Below, one piece after another: positions 27,703 to 43,513 of a stretch of 64,000 bases of DNA; within the stretch, counting starts at the first letter, position 1; every line of letters starts with the position of its first letter. Source of the DNA: Microcella frigidaquae (lineage in GTDB: Bacteria; Actinomycetota; Actinomycetes; Actinomycetales; Microbacteriaceae); contig NZ_JACHBS010000001.1 in assembly GCF_014200395.1 (NCBI RefSeq), forward strand, positions 1,674,001 through 1,738,000. The letters run 5' to 3'. The translations under genes and the position numbers were made by a program. The notes beneath the pieces are model-generated. The model had not been told where the DNA came from, did not search any database, and saw only the letters and a list, made by a program, of their open reading frames with translations.

Positions 27703-29034
27703 ATGTCAACACGGAAGGTAGCGGCGATCGTCGCGACCGTCGGCCTGGTCGCCGGTCTTGCGGCCTGCGCCCCGGCTGAGCCGGCCGAAGAGGCCAGCGG
27801 CGAGCTGCTCATCTGGGACACCGGAATCCTCGGGCGCACGCTCGAGAACGGCGACCCCGACCTCGAGAACTCGTTCATCGACCAGATGGCGGCGAAGTTC
27901 GAAGAGGCCAACCCCGGTGTGAGCATCGAGGTCGTGCAGCAGGGTGGCGACATCACCGCGAACAGTGCACAGTTCCAGGCAGCCGCGATCGCCGGTGACG
28001 GCCCCGACATCCGCATCCAGTACGCGGGTGGCCCGACCATCTCGTTCGCCGACTTCTTCACCGACCTCGACCCGCTGCTCGGGCCCGAGGTTCTCGACAA
28101 CCTTGCCGGTGTCAACGTCAACCGCGAGGGCTTCAAGACCGACGGTCGCCTCCTGGGCATGCCCTACGGTGCGGGCAACCTCTTCACCGTCTTCCAGAAC
28201 CACGCCGTTCTGGAGGAGGCCGGCCTCGACCCCGCCAACCCGCCCACGACGTGGGAGGAGCTGATGGCGAACGGCCAGCAGGTTGTCGACAACACCGACA
28301 AGAACGGCTTCTGGGTCGCGAACCTCGAGGGCTACGTCGGCGCCTGGATGATCTCCGCGCTCGTCGGCGGCCAGCTCGGCGAGTCGGTCTTCACCCAGAT
28401 GTACGCCGGTGACATCCCCGTCGACGACCCCGCCATGGTGCGCGCCTACGAGGCGTTCGCCGAGTGGGGCGCGAGCGGCCTGACCAACCCTGACGCCGGC
28501 CAGGTGTCGAACGGTGAGTCGACCGCGGGCTTCGTCAACGGCAGCAGCGCCTACTACCTCGTCGGCAGCTGGGAGAACAACAACATGCTCGACGCGTTCG
28601 GTGAGGACGGCGTGAGCTCGTTCTTCATCCCGACGCTCGAGGGCTCGCCCTACCCGGCCATCGGCGCCGGTGGCCCCGAGATCGCGATCTCGATCTCGGA
28701 GACCTCCGAGAACAAGGAGCTCGCCGCGGAGTTCCTCAAGTTCCTGGCCCAGGCCGAGAACCAGGACGTCTTCGTCGAGCTGTACCAGACCCAGGGTTCG
28801 AACCACAAGGACGGTGACCCGTCGAAGATCCAGAGCCCGCTGCTGCGTCAGCAGTTCGAGCAGCTGGCGCTGGCGACCGACGGCGTGACCTTCGCGTTCG
28901 ACTCGGTCATGCCCCAGGCGACGATCGACCTCTTCTACCGCGTGAACGCCGGTGTCTTCCTCGGCACCATCACGCCGGAGGACGCGGTCGCGCAGCTGAA
29001 GGCGTCGTACGAATCTGAGATCGCGAACCAGTGA
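27703..29034 (+). CDS. ABC transporter sugar-binding lipoprotein
   Basis: 443-residue extracellular solute-binding protein, family 1. A lipoprotein signal ends in LVAGLAACAP with the lipidated Cys at about residue 22; the mature part starts ELLIWDTGILG. Domain features include the AAIAGDGPDIRIQYAGG loop and the GSWENNNMLDAFG segment. It would capture an oligosaccharide outside the membrane for the two permeases encoded next, with which it overlaps by four bases (GTGA). AGGAAGGA eight or so bases upstream of the ATG is a strong ribosome binding site. The ligand is unknown but should be a substrate of the linked glycosidases. Confidence 0.93.
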   Translation: MSTRKVAAIVATVGLVAGLAACAPAEPAEEASGELLIWDTGILGRTLENGDPDLENSFIDQMAAKFEEANPGVSIEVVQQGGDITANSAQFQAAAIAGDGPDIRIQYAGGPTISFADFFTDLDPLLGPEVLDNLAGVNVNREGFKTDGRLLGMPYGAGNLFTVFQNHAVLEEAGLDPANPPTTWEELMANGQQVVDNTDKNGFWVANLEGYVGAWMISALVGGQLGESVFTQMYAGDIPVDDPAMVRAYEAFAEWGASGLTNPDAGQVSNGESTAGFVNGSSAYYLVGSWENNNMLDAFGEDGVSSFFIPTLEGSPYPAIGAGGPEIAISISETSENKELAAEFLKFLAQAENQDVFVELYQTQGSNHKDGDPSKIQSPLLRQQFEQLALATDGVTFAFDSVMPQATIDLFYRVNAGVFLGTITPEDAVAQLKASYESEIANQ

Positions 29035-29972
29035 CCTCAGCCGCTCTGACCTCGCGCGTGGGTGCCGCTTCGGCGGCGCCCACGGGCGGGGCCCCCCGCA
29101 AGCCCGGAGGCATCCGCCGGCGTGACCGTATTGTCGGTCTGCTCGCCGTTCTTCCGGCCTTCCTCATCGTCGTCGGCTTCATGGCCTTCCCCGTCGGATT
29201 CGCGCTCTTCATCTCGTTCACGAAGACGAACGGCCTCACCTACGAGTGGCGCGGACTCGACAACTACATCGCGCTCTTCAACGACCCGATCGTCCACCAG
29301 GTCTTCCTCAACAACCTGAAGTTCCTCATCTCGGTTCCGCTCGTGATCTTCGCGGCACTCATCGTGTCGGTGCTGCTGTTCGAGCGCGTGCGCGGCTGGA
29401 AGTTCTTCCGCGTCATCTTCTTCTTGCCGAACGTGCTCTCCGTCGCCGTCATCGGCATCATGTTCCGCAACGCCTTCGGCTACTACGGCGGGGTGAACCA
29501 GGCCCTCGGGTTGTTCGGCATCGAGCCGATCCAGTTCTTCACCAACGGCGGCACCGCGATCGCGATCATCATCCTCGCCCTCGTCTGGGCGGGATTCGGC
29601 TACCAGGCCCTGCTGCTGCTCGCCGGCCTCACCTCGATCAACCCCGCCGTCTTCGAGGCGGCCGCGATCGACGGGGCCGGATGGTGGAAGCGTCTCTGGT
29701 ACATCACCCTGCCCAACATCCGGCGCGTGCTCGGCTTCGTCTTCATCATCAACGTGCTCTACACGTTCTCGTCCCTGTTCGGCTTCGTCTTCGTCATGAC
29801 GGCGGGCGGCCCGGGCTTCGACACCACCACGATCGACTACCTCGTCTACCTGCGGGCGTTCTCGAGCACGAACCTCGGCTCGGGCGCGGCGCTGGCGGTC
29901 ATCCTGTTCCTGTTCATCGGCATCCTGACGCTGATCCAGAACAAGGTCTTCAAGCTGCAGGAGGAGGACTGA
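29031..29972 (+). CDS. ABC sugar permease, MalF/UgpA type
   Basis: 313 residues with a basic N-terminus and six hydrophobic spans. The cytoplasmic coupling loop EAAAIDGAGWWKRLWYITLP carries the EAA-x(3)-G motif that docks on the ATPase. Forms the transmembrane channel with the following permease. The GTG overlaps the binding-protein stop. No ATP-binding gene lies in this operon. Confidence 0.93.
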   Translation: MTSAALTSRVGAASAAPTGGAPRKPGGIRRRDRIVGLLAVLPAFLIVVGFMAFPVGFALFISFTKTNGLTYEWRGLDNYIALFNDPIVHQVFLNNLKFLISVPLVIFAALIVSVLLFERVRGWKFFRVIFFLPNVLSVAVIGIMFRNAFGYYGGVNQALGLFGIEPIQFFTNGGTAIAIIILALVWAGFGYQALLLLAGLTSINPAVFEAAAIDGAGWWKRLWYITLPNIRRVLGFVFIINVLYTFSSLFGFVFVMTAGGPGFDTTTIDYLVYLRAFSSTNLGSGAALAVILFLFIGILTLIQNKVFKLQEED

Positions 29973-29973
29973 C

Positions 29974-30834
29974 ATGGCCGTCGTCGAAGACGACGTCGTC
30001 GTCAGCAAGCGCATCTCATCGAGCCGCACCCAGTGGCCGATCTTCATCGCCCTCGTCGTGGTCGCCGCCACGATCGTGTACCCGCTCTACTTCGTCATCA
30101 TCACGTCGCTGCGACCGAATGCCGACTACCTGCAGGATCCCTTCGGGCTTCCCGGCATCTGGACGTTCGACAACTACCTGAACCTCTCGACCACGTACGG
30201 GGCAGGGCAGGCCTTCCTCAACAGCATGTTCGTCAGCACCGTGTCGGTCGCCATCGTGCTCGTCCTCGCGTCGCTCGCCGGCTTCGCTCTGGCGAAGCTG
30301 CCGGTGCCGGGCACGAAGTACATCACGGCGACGTTCGTGTCGGTCATGCTCATCCCCGGCCCGGTGCTGATCATCCCGATCTACCTGATGCTCGCCCGCC
30401 TCGACCTGGTCGGCACCTACTGGGGCCTGATCCTGGTCTACGTGGCGACCGGTCTGCCGTTCGCGACGTTCTTCCTGACGCTCTCGTTCCGGGGCATCCC
30501 CGACGAGGTCATCGAGGCGGCCCGCATCGACGGCGCCGGCTTCTTCCGCATCATGTGGTCGATCGTCGCGCCGATGGGTTCGAGTGGGGTGGCGACCCTC
30601 GCCGTGCTGCAGTTCCTCGGCGTCTGGAACGAGCTGATCTTCGCCTTCATCCTCATCCCCGAGGAGTCGATGCGCTTGCTCACCCCGACGCTCGCGAGCA
30701 TCGGCGACCGCTTCCTCACCGATCAACCGCTGGTCTCGGCGGGCCTGTTCATCACGGCGTCGATCCCGCTGATCCTGCTGGCCTTCGCGTCGAAGTACAT
30801 CATGCAGGGCCTGCAGGTCGGCGTCAGCCGCTAG
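29974..30834 (+). CDS. ABC sugar permease, MalG/UgpE type
   Basis: 286 residues with six spans and the EAA loop EAARIDGAGFFRIMWSIVAP. The ATG is one base after the upstream stop. It ends the operon; a strong hairpin follows at 30846-30884. The ATPase must be supplied from elsewhere, most likely a shared MsiK-type protein as in other Actinobacteria. Confidence 0.93.
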   Translation: MAVVEDDVVVSKRISSSRTQWPIFIALVVVAATIVYPLYFVIITSLRPNADYLQDPFGLPGIWTFDNYLNLSTTYGAGQAFLNSMFVSTVSVAIVLVLASLAGFALAKLPVPGTKYITATFVSVMLIPGPVLIIPIYLMLARLDLVGTYWGLILVYVATGLPFATFFLTLSFRGIPDEVIEAARIDGAGFFRIMWSIVAPMGSSGVATLAVLQFLGVWNELIFAFILIPEESMRLLTPTLASIGDRFLTDQPLVSAGLFITASIPLILLAFASKYIMQGLQVGVSR

Positions 30835-30845
30835 GCGTCACAGAC

Positions 30846-30884
30846 CTCGCGGGGCCGGGCTGCCCGAGCGCCCGGCCTCGCGAG
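30846..30884. terminator. Strong hairpin between convergent ABC and thuA genes
   Basis: 15-pair stem with one G-U pair (left arm 30846-30860, right arm 30870-30884) and a 9-base loop. There is no T-run, but the position between convergent genes supports a bidirectional terminator. Confidence 0.65.
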
Positions 30885-30902
30885 CTGTCGAGGTGACCGG
30901 CT

Positions 30903-31670
30903 CTACCGCTCGCCGTCGAACCAGCCGCGCGCGTGGAAGGTCGCGTCGATGGCGGGGCCGCGGCGCGTGGGGGCGGCCCACTGCACGCCGTTGGCGAGCA
31001 CGCGGTGGATGCTCGGGTCGTTGTAGACGGGATACTCCTGGTCGCCCGGCGAGAAGTAGAACACGCGCCCGTGCCCGCGGGTCCAGGTGCAGCCCGAGCG
31101 GAACACCTCGCCGCCCGAGAACGACGAGATGAAGATGAGCTCCTCCGGTGTGGGGATGTCGAAGAACTCGCCGTACATCTCCTGCGCCTCGATCACGAGC
31201 GGGTCGGGCACCCCGGCGGCGATCGGGTGGGTTGGGTCGACCGTCCACACCACCTCGCGGTCGCCGTCGTTGCGCCAGCGCAGCGAGCAGGTCGTGCCCA
31301 TGAGCTTCTTGAAGATCTTCGAGTAGTGGCCCGAGTGCAGCACGATGATGCCCATGCCGCCGAGCACCGCGTCGTAGAGCCGGTCGACGACGGCGTCGTC
31401 GACCTCGGGGTGCGCCTCGTGGCCCCACCACAGCAGAACATCGGTGTCGTCCACGACCGACTGCGGCAGGCCGTGCTCGGGCTCGTCGAGCGTCGCGGTG
31501 CGCACGGTGACGGCGTCGCCGAGCAGGCTCGTCAGGCCGGCGGCGATGGCCCCGTGCATCCCCGTCGGATACAACCGAGCGGTGAGCGAGTCGGGGTAGT
31601 TCTCGTGCCGGTTCTCGTTCCAGACGGTCACGCGCAGCGGCGCGCCGGCGGCGGGGGCGGTGGCGGTCAT
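30903..31670 (-). CDS. ThuA-like domain protein (trehalose utilisation family)
   Basis: 255-residue protein with a class I glutamine-amidotransferase-like fold lacking a clear amidase triad: [11 protein letters not shown] near the start, [32 protein letters not shown] and [25 protein letters not shown]. Family members are linked to trehalose and other disaccharide use in rhizobia and act with Gfo/Idh/MocA dehydrogenases on 3-keto-glycosides in some systems. Its ATG overlaps the stop of the upstream Gfo/Idh gene (TGATG), which supports such a pairing here. Exact activity is not established. Confidence 0.85.
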   Translation of the reverse strand: MTATAPAAGAPLRVTVWNENRHENYPDSLTARLYPTGMHGAIAAGLTSLLGDAVTVRTATLDEPEHGLPQSVVDDTDVLLWWGHEAHPEVDDAVVDRLYDAVLGGMGIIVLHSGHYSKIFKKLMGTTCSLRWRNDGDREVVWTVDPTHPIAAGVPDPLVIEAQEMYGEFFDIPTPEELIFISSFSGGEVFRSGCTWTRGHGRVFYFSPGDQEYPVYNDPSIHRVLANGVQWAAPTRRGPAIDATFHARGWFDGER

Positions 31671-32785
31671 CAGCTCTCCAGTCGGATCTCGCGGCCCTCG
31701 GCGGCCGAGCGGTAGCAGGCGTCGAGCACCTCGGTGCGGTGCAGGGCGAACTCGCCGCGGTGGTGCTCCCACTGGCCCGACCGCACGTGGTCGAGAAACT
31801 CGGCGATGACGATCGGGTGCTCGCCGCCGGGCACGTGCACCTCGGGCGCGATGTCGACCGGGCGGCCGGCGACGTCGCGGTAGATGCGCAGGGTGTCGTC
31901 GCTCGCGTAGCGCGGCACGAACACGCGCAGCCCGCCGTCGACGCCGAGCAGCTCGATCGAGATGTCTTCGTCGTCCACCGTGTGGCCGGCCCAGGTGATC
32001 TCGAACGCGGCGCTCGAGCCGTCGTCGAAGCGGAACAGCGCGCTCGCGAGATCCTCCACCTCGAACGCGCCGGTATCGGAGGCCATCTGCTCGCTGCGGT
32101 CCATCGCGCCGTAGCCGGCCCGGCCCAGCTCGCCGTGCGCGACGGCGCTCACGGCGGCGACCTTGCGCTCGCCGAGCAGGAAGAGCAGCGAGTCGAGCAC
32201 GTGCGGCCCGAGGTCGATGAGCGCGCCCCCGCCCGCCATGCGCTTGCTCGTGAACCACGAGCGCAGGCCCGGGATGCCCGCCCGCCGCTTCCACGAGGCG
32301 CGCGCGTGGTAGATCCGGCCGATGCCGACCTCGTCGAGGTAGCGCTTGGCGTACTGGATGTCGGCGCGGCGGCGGTGGTTGAAGGCCACCTCGAGCACGC
32401 GGTCGTGCTCGATCGCCGCGGCGACCATCTCGCGGGCCTGCGCGGTGTCGAGCGCGAGCGGCTTCTCGCAGAAGACGTGCTTGCCGGCGGCGAGCGCGGC
32501 CATCGTGATCGGGTGGTGCAGGGCGTTGGGGGTCGCGATGCTGACGATGTCGAGGTCCTCCAGGGTGACGAGGTCCTGCCACTCGGTGAGGAGGTGCGGG
32601 ATCTCGTACATCGCCCCGAGCGCGTTCAGGCGATCGGTCTCCTTGCCGGCGAGGGCGACGACCTCGACGCCGGGCAGGCTGCCGAAGGCCTCGAGGTGCA
32701 CCGAGCCCATGCCGAGGCCGACGATGCCGACGCGCAGCGGGCGGGTGCGGAGGGGTGCGGGCCTGGCGGGGGAGGAGGATGCCAC
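31670..32785 (-). CDS. Gfo/Idh/MocA family oxidoreductase
   Basis: 371 residues: N-terminal Rossmann fold with [15 protein letters not shown], then the family catalytic signature [10 protein letters not shown] with conserved Lys, and the C-terminal alpha/beta domain with [18 protein letters not shown]. These NAD(P)-dependent enzymes oxidise sugars or inositols, often at C3. It is co-transcribed with the thuA-like gene and divergent from the glycosidase operon; operator site C lies in the shared control region. The GTG at 32785 gives a short polar extension before the first beta strand; GAAAG lies nine bases upstream. Confidence 0.9.
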   Translation of the reverse strand: MASSSPARPAPLRTRPLRVGIVGLGMGSVHLEAFGSLPGVEVVALAGKETDRLNALGAMYEIPHLLTEWQDLVTLEDLDIVSIATPNALHHPITMAALAAGKHVFCEKPLALDTAQAREMVAAAIEHDRVLEVAFNHRRRADIQYAKRYLDEVGIGRIYHARASWKRRAGIPGLRSWFTSKRMAGGGALIDLGPHVLDSLLFLLGERKVAAVSAVAHGELGRAGYGAMDRSEQMASDTGAFEVEDLASALFRFDDGSSAAFEITWAGHTVDDEDISIELLGVDGGLRVFVPRYASDDTLRIYRDVAGRPVDIAPEVHVPGGEHPIVIAEFLDHVRSGQWEHHRGEFALHRTEVLDACYRSAAEGREIRLES

Positions 32786-32853
32786 GGGCGGATTCTTTCG
32801 ACGAGAGGGTGGTGGGGAGGGTCGTCGGGGGTGCCGCGCACGACACCCCTTTA

Positions 32854-32867
32854 GGTATGATGTAAAG
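32854..32867 (+). promoter_or_regulatory. Putative GntR operator site C / -10 region of the glycosidase operon
   Basis: GGTATGATGTAAAG, containing the same TATGATGTAA decamer as sites A and B, 22 bases before the GH36 ATG and in the region shared with the divergent Gfo/Idh gene. Confidence 0.6.
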
Positions 32868-32888
32868 CCTACAGGTGAGGATGACCGC

Positions 32889-34970
32889 ATGACCGACGCA
32901 GTGCTGCGCGCCCGGCCCGACGAGGGCGGCCGTGTGTCGGTCGCGCTCGCCGAGACCATTCTGAGCGATGCCCCCGCCCTTCTGGTCGAGATCGACCGCC
33001 GGCCCGTCGATCGCTGGCGCGAGCCGCAGATCACGACCGACGCCGATCGGGTCACGATCGCGGGCGTGCTGGCCACGGCCGGTCGGGATGTGGAGCACCG
33101 GCTGCACGCCACCTGGAGCGCGCGCCGCATCGCCGGCGAGCCCGTGTGGGAGCACGCGCTCGTGCTGCGCAACGACGGCGAGCATCCCGTGACCATCACG
33201 CGCATTGACCCGCTGTCGCTCGCCGTCGGCGCCGACTGGCGCACCCACGGGTTCCGCAGCGCGTGGGGCGACGAGTTTCGCCCGCTCGCCGGCCACGCCG
33301 GGCATCACCTCGTGCTCGAGAGCCGGTCGGGCCGCAGCTCGCACGGCATGATCCCCTGGCTCGGGCTCGAGCGCGGGCCGGTCGCGACCACGACGCGCCC
33401 GGTGCCGGGCGGCGATCAGCCGCGCGCCGCGGTGACCGTCGCGCCCGCCTACAGCGGCAACTGGCACATCCACGCGATGGCCGGAGGGCTTGTCACCGCG
33501 GGCATCTCGCCCTGGCAGTTCTTCGTCGAGCTCGCTCCTGGTGAGAGCGTCACCGCCCCGAGCGTCGTGCTGACGATCGCCCCGACGCTGGATTCGGCCG
33601 CCGTCGCCCTGCAGCGCGCCGTCGCCGCCGACTGGCTGCCCCGCACCCCCTTCACCGACGCCGTGCCCGTCGAGTGGAACCACTGGTGGCCGTACGAAGA
33701 CCAGGAGGTCGACGAGCAGGTCATCGCCGAGAACGCGCGCGTCGCGGCCGAGGTCGGCATCGAGGTCGCCACGGTCGACGCGGGCTGGTTCGGCGCCGCC
33801 GACCCGACGAGTTACTGGCAGGAGCAGCGCGGCGACTGGGCGAGCGTCAACACCGCGCGGTTCCCCTCGGGCCTCGCCGCGCTCGGGCAGAGCATCCGCG
33901 ACGCGGGCGTGCTGCCGGGCATGTGGATCGAGGCCGAGGCGGTCGGCGCGCACTCGCTGCTGCGGGCCGCGCGGCCGGAGGCGATGGCGCACAGCGTTGA
34001 GGCGCGGCGCGCCGACCCCTCGTACCGCGTGCAGACCGAGTCGCTCGACCCCGACGACCCCACCTTTCTGGGCTACGTCTGCCTGGGCTCGCCCGCGGGT
34101 CGCGAGCACGTGCTCGAGTCGATGAGCACGCTCATCACGACGACCGGGGCGCGCTGGATCAAGCTCGATTTCAACATCGACCCCGACGCGGGCTGCACGC
34201 GCACCGACCACGGGCACGGCGCGGGCGACGGCCTGCTGCGGCACTACGAGGGCCTCTACGCCGTGCTCGACGCCGTGCGCGAGCGGCACCCCGACATCCT
34301 GGTCGAGTCGTGCTCGTCGGGCGGGCTGCGCATCGACCTCGGTCTTGCCCGCCACGTGCACGGCTTCTTCTTGAGCGACCCCGACTACACCGAGCATCAC
34401 CTGCAGGTGCTGTGGGGCGTGCGGCACCTGCTGCCGCCCATCGGCATCCTGCACTGGTCGTGGTCGCAGTGGCGGGGCGACTACCCGCCGTCGCGGCGCG
34501 ACTGGGCGACGCTGGGCACCGACGAGTTCGATCGCATGCTGCGCGCGGCCATGGTCCACCGCTTCGGGGTGAGCCTGCGGCTGCCCGAGCTGCGGCCCGA
34601 GCTGCTCGAGCGGCTGCGCGAGCACGTCGCGCTGTTCCGCACCGAGCTCGTGCCCTTCGTGCGCGACGGCGTGCTGCAGCCCCTCACCGCGAGCCCCGAG
34701 CGCGGCGGGTTCGGCGAGCGCGCGCCGAGCATCCAGGTGAATCACCCCGATGGCCGCGTGCTGCTCGCCGCGTTCGTGCTCGAGGGCGGTGCGCGGCCCG
34801 CCGGCGTGCGCCTGCAGGGCCTCGAGCCGAATGCGACCTACCGGGTGCGCGACCTCGCCGACGGCGATGTGCGGCGCATGTCGGGCGTCGAGCTGTTCGA
34901 GGATGGCCTCGCTCTGCTCGGCGACGACCCCATCACCTCGTGGCTGCTCATCATCGAGCCCGAGCGCTAG
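32889..34970 (+). CDS. Alpha-galactosidase, GH36 family
   Basis: 693 residues. Central TIM barrel with the nucleophile Asp427 in WIKLDFN, the following [13 protein letters not shown], and the acid/base Asp497 in the FLSDPDY motif; the N-terminal beta-supersandwich has [10 protein letters not shown] at its end. Removes terminal alpha-galactose (or related sugars) from oligosaccharides; no signal peptide, so it works in the cytoplasm on imported substrate. The ATG at 32889 has GGTGAGGA upstream. First gene of a GH36-GH38-GH2 operon. Confidence 0.92.
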   Translation: MTDAVLRARPDEGGRVSVALAETILSDAPALLVEIDRRPVDRWREPQITTDADRVTIAGVLATAGRDVEHRLHATWSARRIAGEPVWEHALVLRNDGEHPVTITRIDPLSLAVGADWRTHGFRSAWGDEFRPLAGHAGHHLVLESRSGRSSHGMIPWLGLERGPVATTTRPVPGGDQPRAAVTVAPAYSGNWHIHAMAGGLVTAGISPWQFFVELAPGESVTAPSVVLTIAPTLDSAAVALQRAVAADWLPRTPFTDAVPVEWNHWWPYEDQEVDEQVIAENARVAAEVGIEVATVDAGWFGAADPTSYWQEQRGDWASVNTARFPSGLAALGQSIRDAGVLPGMWIEAEAVGAHSLLRAARPEAMAHSVEARRADPSYRVQTESLDPDDPTFLGYVCLGSPAGREHVLESMSTLITTTGARWIKLDFNIDPDAGCTRTDHGHGAGDGLLRHYEGLYAVLDAVRERHPDILVESCSSGGLRIDLGLARHVHGFFLSDPDYTEHHLQVLWGVRHLLPPIGILHWSWSQWRGDYPPSRRDWATLGTDEFDRMLRAAMVHRFGVSLRLPELRPELLERLREHVALFRTELVPFVRDGVLQPLTASPERGGFGERAPSIQVNHPDGRVLLAAFVLEGGARPAGVRLQGLEPNATYRVRDLADGDVRRMSGVELFEDGLALLGDDPITSWLLIIEPER

Positions 34971-35021
34971 CCCTTCTTCGTCCACCTCCACCACCAGCCC
35001 CACCACCAGCAGAGAGCCCCC

Positions 35022-41158
<6,137 letters not shown>

Positions 41159-41232
41159 GGTGGGTCGCGTTCGTCGGACATGAGTCGCGACTAGAGGGGC
41201 CTGCGTGGACGAAAGACTGAAGGCCTCGGAGA

Positions 41233-42822
41233 TTAAGGCCCTGAAAGCGTTGATAGGTACGAACTCGTGCCATCTCGGGTTGACGCAATTGCAACTTCTG
41301 CGTGGGCTACGGCCTGAAGAGGCCTGAAGCCACTTTGCGCATGTGCTTGAGTAAGCCGATCGATAACCACGCCCAATAGCGGACCGGCAGTGCGCAAGGT
41401 AGCTCCTACTCCAATCGGGCGCACCGATCCGCCGTGCAGGATCATGTTTCGTTGCCGGTAGAGCCGTCGGAACGAGCTTGTCGTGTATCGCTTCACTCGA
41501 CCCAAGACCGCGTAAGGATTTCGAACCAGGGCCTGCATTCGCAATTCGGCGCAACGGTCGCGAGCATCCTTGAAGTGAAACGGCGTACCACGCTCGATCC
41601 AAGTCAACACCGTGTTGGCAAGAAGCAACTTGGCAGACTTCGTGACCTCGAGTTCCCCCTTCAGGGCTGGATTCGTTGACGAGTTACCCAACACTCGGTA
41701 CGCAAGGCGGGTGAGTTCAGCGCGAGGCCAACTCGCGGTCACCACTGTTGAGGCGCGATCTGCAGCGATTGCTCTTCCGATCAAGCGATCGGACGAGTCG
41801 TGTCCTGTGACAAGGAGAGATTCGATTGCCGCCCACGCGCCGGCGACGGCGCTGGTGCTTCTTGCCGACAAGATCGGCGAGGCAAGTTGAAGTGCATCGT
41901 CAAGCGCGGCTGCTATCGCATCGTCTGAGGGCGGAGCGTAGACCGCCTGAGTCAAGTTTGGCATCTCGATTCCCCTTCGGGCCTGCGAGAATCGCATCGG
42001 ACCCTGACGCGTGTAGAAGTTCGAACCGAACTCGATCCGCCCTGAGCCCCGCCGAAAGCTGGACCGGACTACGACGCGTTGCAGGCGCTCCTCAACCTCT
42101 TCTGCCGCTGAGCGTTCGTCGAGCGCCGGGACCTTGAACCACAAGGACCCTACAAAGTTGAGTTCGCTGACCTCGACCCCGGCGTTCTCAAGTCGATGTT
42201 TCGTCTCCGCGTGAGATACCCAATTCTCTTGCTTCACAAGCAGTTGCAGATCCGGAGCATTGTGAACCAACACGAAGCCATCAAAAAGCTTGGGCTTCTG
42301 GCGAGTGAGTTCGATGTATTCGTCCAGAATGTCTAGCGCGCTCGCCTTGTCTCTGATGAGTTGCTGAGTCTTCTTTCGAAGCCAGTCAGGGCTGTAGCCC
42401 GTATCGATAACGTGCGAAGAGATGTGTCTCGATGCTCGTTCCAGGTTGACCAGGTCAGGGTTCATCGCACACTGTTCCCTCCAGTTCTCAAGGTAGGACT
42501 TGGACAGGAAACGAATGAGTTCGTCGAATCTCCTGTGCGCTTGGCTTTCAGCCCGGATGGGTGACCGCAGGATTTCGTCCAACTGCTGCCGCACTGCACC
42601 AGCGGCGAGCCCGCTGTCTTGTCCGATTCGACTTCGTGTCTCCTGCCTGAACCAATCAACCGAGCCTGACGAAAGCACGCCCTCTGGAACCCAAGCGATC
42701 GCTTCCGAGAGTTCCCTAAGCGTCAGGACGGTACCCGGCTCCCAGGCGCGACGATCCCAAGGCGTCCAAGGCTCGATTTGTTCCAAGAGTCGTTCAGGAA
42801 GAAGAGTAAGGACTTCGCTCAT
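41233..42822 (-). CDS. Orphan HEPN-domain protein (Apea-like), candidate defence ribonuclease
   Basis: 529 residues. The C-terminal third looks like an Apea-like HEPN domain: a leading helix AGAWAAIESLLVTG, then LTRLAYRVL, and the motif RNMILHGG in which Arg458 and His463 form the RX4H pair of HEPN ribonucleases. The N-terminal 300 residues are unrecognised, soluble and charged (for example FDGFVLVHNAPDLQLLV). HEPN proteins act as RNases in toxin-antitoxin, abortive infection and CRISPR systems; that role here is inference. AGGAGGT about 10 bases before the ATG is a strong ribosome binding site. GC is clearly lower than both flanks, and no partner antitoxin gene is evident, so it may act alone. 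Confidence 0.75.
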   Translation of the reverse strand: MSEVLTLLPERLLEQIEPWTPWDRRAWEPGTVLTLRELSEAIAWVPEGVLSSGSVDWFRQETRSRIGQDSGLAAGAVRQQLDEILRSPIRAESQAHRRFDELIRFLSKSYLENWREQCAMNPDLVNLERASRHISSHVIDTGYSPDWLRKKTQQLIRDKASALDILDEYIELTRQKPKLFDGFVLVHNAPDLQLLVKQENWVSHAETKHRLENAGVEVSELNFVGSLWFKVPALDERSAAEEVEERLQRVVVRSSFRRGSGRIEFGSNFYTRQGPMRFSQARRGIEMPNLTQAVYAPPSDDAIAAALDDALQLASPILSARSTSAVAGAWAAIESLLVTGHDSSDRLIGRAIAADRASTVVTASWPRAELTRLAYRVLGNSSTNPALKGELEVTKSAKLLLANTVLTWIERGTPFHFKDARDRCAELRMQALVRNPYAVLGRVKRYTTSSFRRLYRQRNMILHGGSVRPIGVGATLRTAGPLLGVVIDRLTQAHAQSGFRPLQAVAHAEVAIASTRDGTSSYLSTLSGP

Positions 42823-43129
42823 GGCGATACGGACCTCCTAGGCCTGAGGAACCGGACGATGTACACTTCAGGAAGCGCCTATCGGGCGCACCAACTAGGG
42901 GCAGGGAATCTCGCGAATGTGAGGTTCCCTGATTCCTTTTGTAGGCAATGTTGAGGCTACATCTGAACCGGCGATTGCCTGTGGGCGTGAGTTCTTGATT
43001 TGAGGTCGGTCGCTGATCAGCTCTTGAGTAGCGGGAGCGCGCCCGGAGCGACTCACACCAAGCCGAACGCCATCTGATCTAGACCTGTCGGCGGACCATT
43101 GGAGTACAACCGCGGCGCCTACCAAGGAG
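42823..43129. repeat. Noncoding low-GC interval with stem-loops
   Basis: About 307 bases between the HEPN gene and crcB. It holds a hairpin AGGGAA/TTCCCT with inner CTC/GAG (42903-42930) and a small GCGCC/GGCGC stem (42875-42889), both upstream of the HEPN start. No supported gene. Confidence 0.5.
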
Positions 43130-43513
43130 TCACCCCAATCGGAGGCTAGCCGCGAGGCCGAGGCCGAGGAGCATGGCTGGGATGCCGAGCGCGAGGTTGA
43201 GCAGCACGCTCACCGCGGCCGCGCGGCGCTTGCCGTCAAGGATCAGTTGCAGGGTGTCGACCGACAGCGTGCTGAAGGTCGTGAGGCCGCCGCAGAATCC
43301 GGTCAGGATGATGTGCTTCCAGGTCGGGTCGAGGGGCAGGCCCAGCGCGAGCCCGGCGATGAACGACCCTACGACGTTGACCGCGAGCACGCCCCACGGA
43401 ATGCGGCCGCGGCCCGAGAGACTCCCCGACGTGAGGACCACTGCCGCGAGGTGACGCAGCACGGCGCCGAGGGCTCCGCCCACGGCGACGGCGAGCACCA
43501 GCAGCGGGGTCAC
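43130..43513 (-). CDS. crcB: Fluoride channel subunit CrcB/Fluc (second gene)
   Basis: 127 residues, four hydrophobic spans. Family marks are VNVVGSFIAG with the conserved Asn and GFCGGLTTFSTLSVD. Fluc proteins form dual-topology dimers that export fluoride. The start overlaps the upstream homologue by four bases, so the two probably form a heterodimer, as in Bacillus and other Gram-positives with paired genes. Confidence 0.93.
   Translation of the reverse strand: MTPLLVLAVAVGGALGAVLRHLAAVVLTSGSLSGRGRIPWGVLAVNVVGSFIAGLALGLPLDPTWKHIILTGFCGGLTTFSTLSVDTLQLILDGKRRAAAVSVLLNLALGIPAMLLGLGLAASLRLG

Noticed and set aside
41222..41241. GGCCT/AGGCC hairpin as terminator of the glycosidase operon
   Set aside because: Only five pairs with a nine-base loop and no T-run; too weak to list as a terminator.
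42903..42930. Stem AGGGAA/TTCCCT as an attachment site or tRNA fragment
   Set aside because: No integrase, no second copy and no tRNA cloverleaf could be found; kept only as a stem-loop.
42895..43125. A 76-codon minus-strand frame upstream of the HEPN gene as a possible antitoxin
   Set aside because: No ribosome binding site, no recognisable fold and a composition unlike a small binding protein; the hairpin inside it suggests noncoding DNA.
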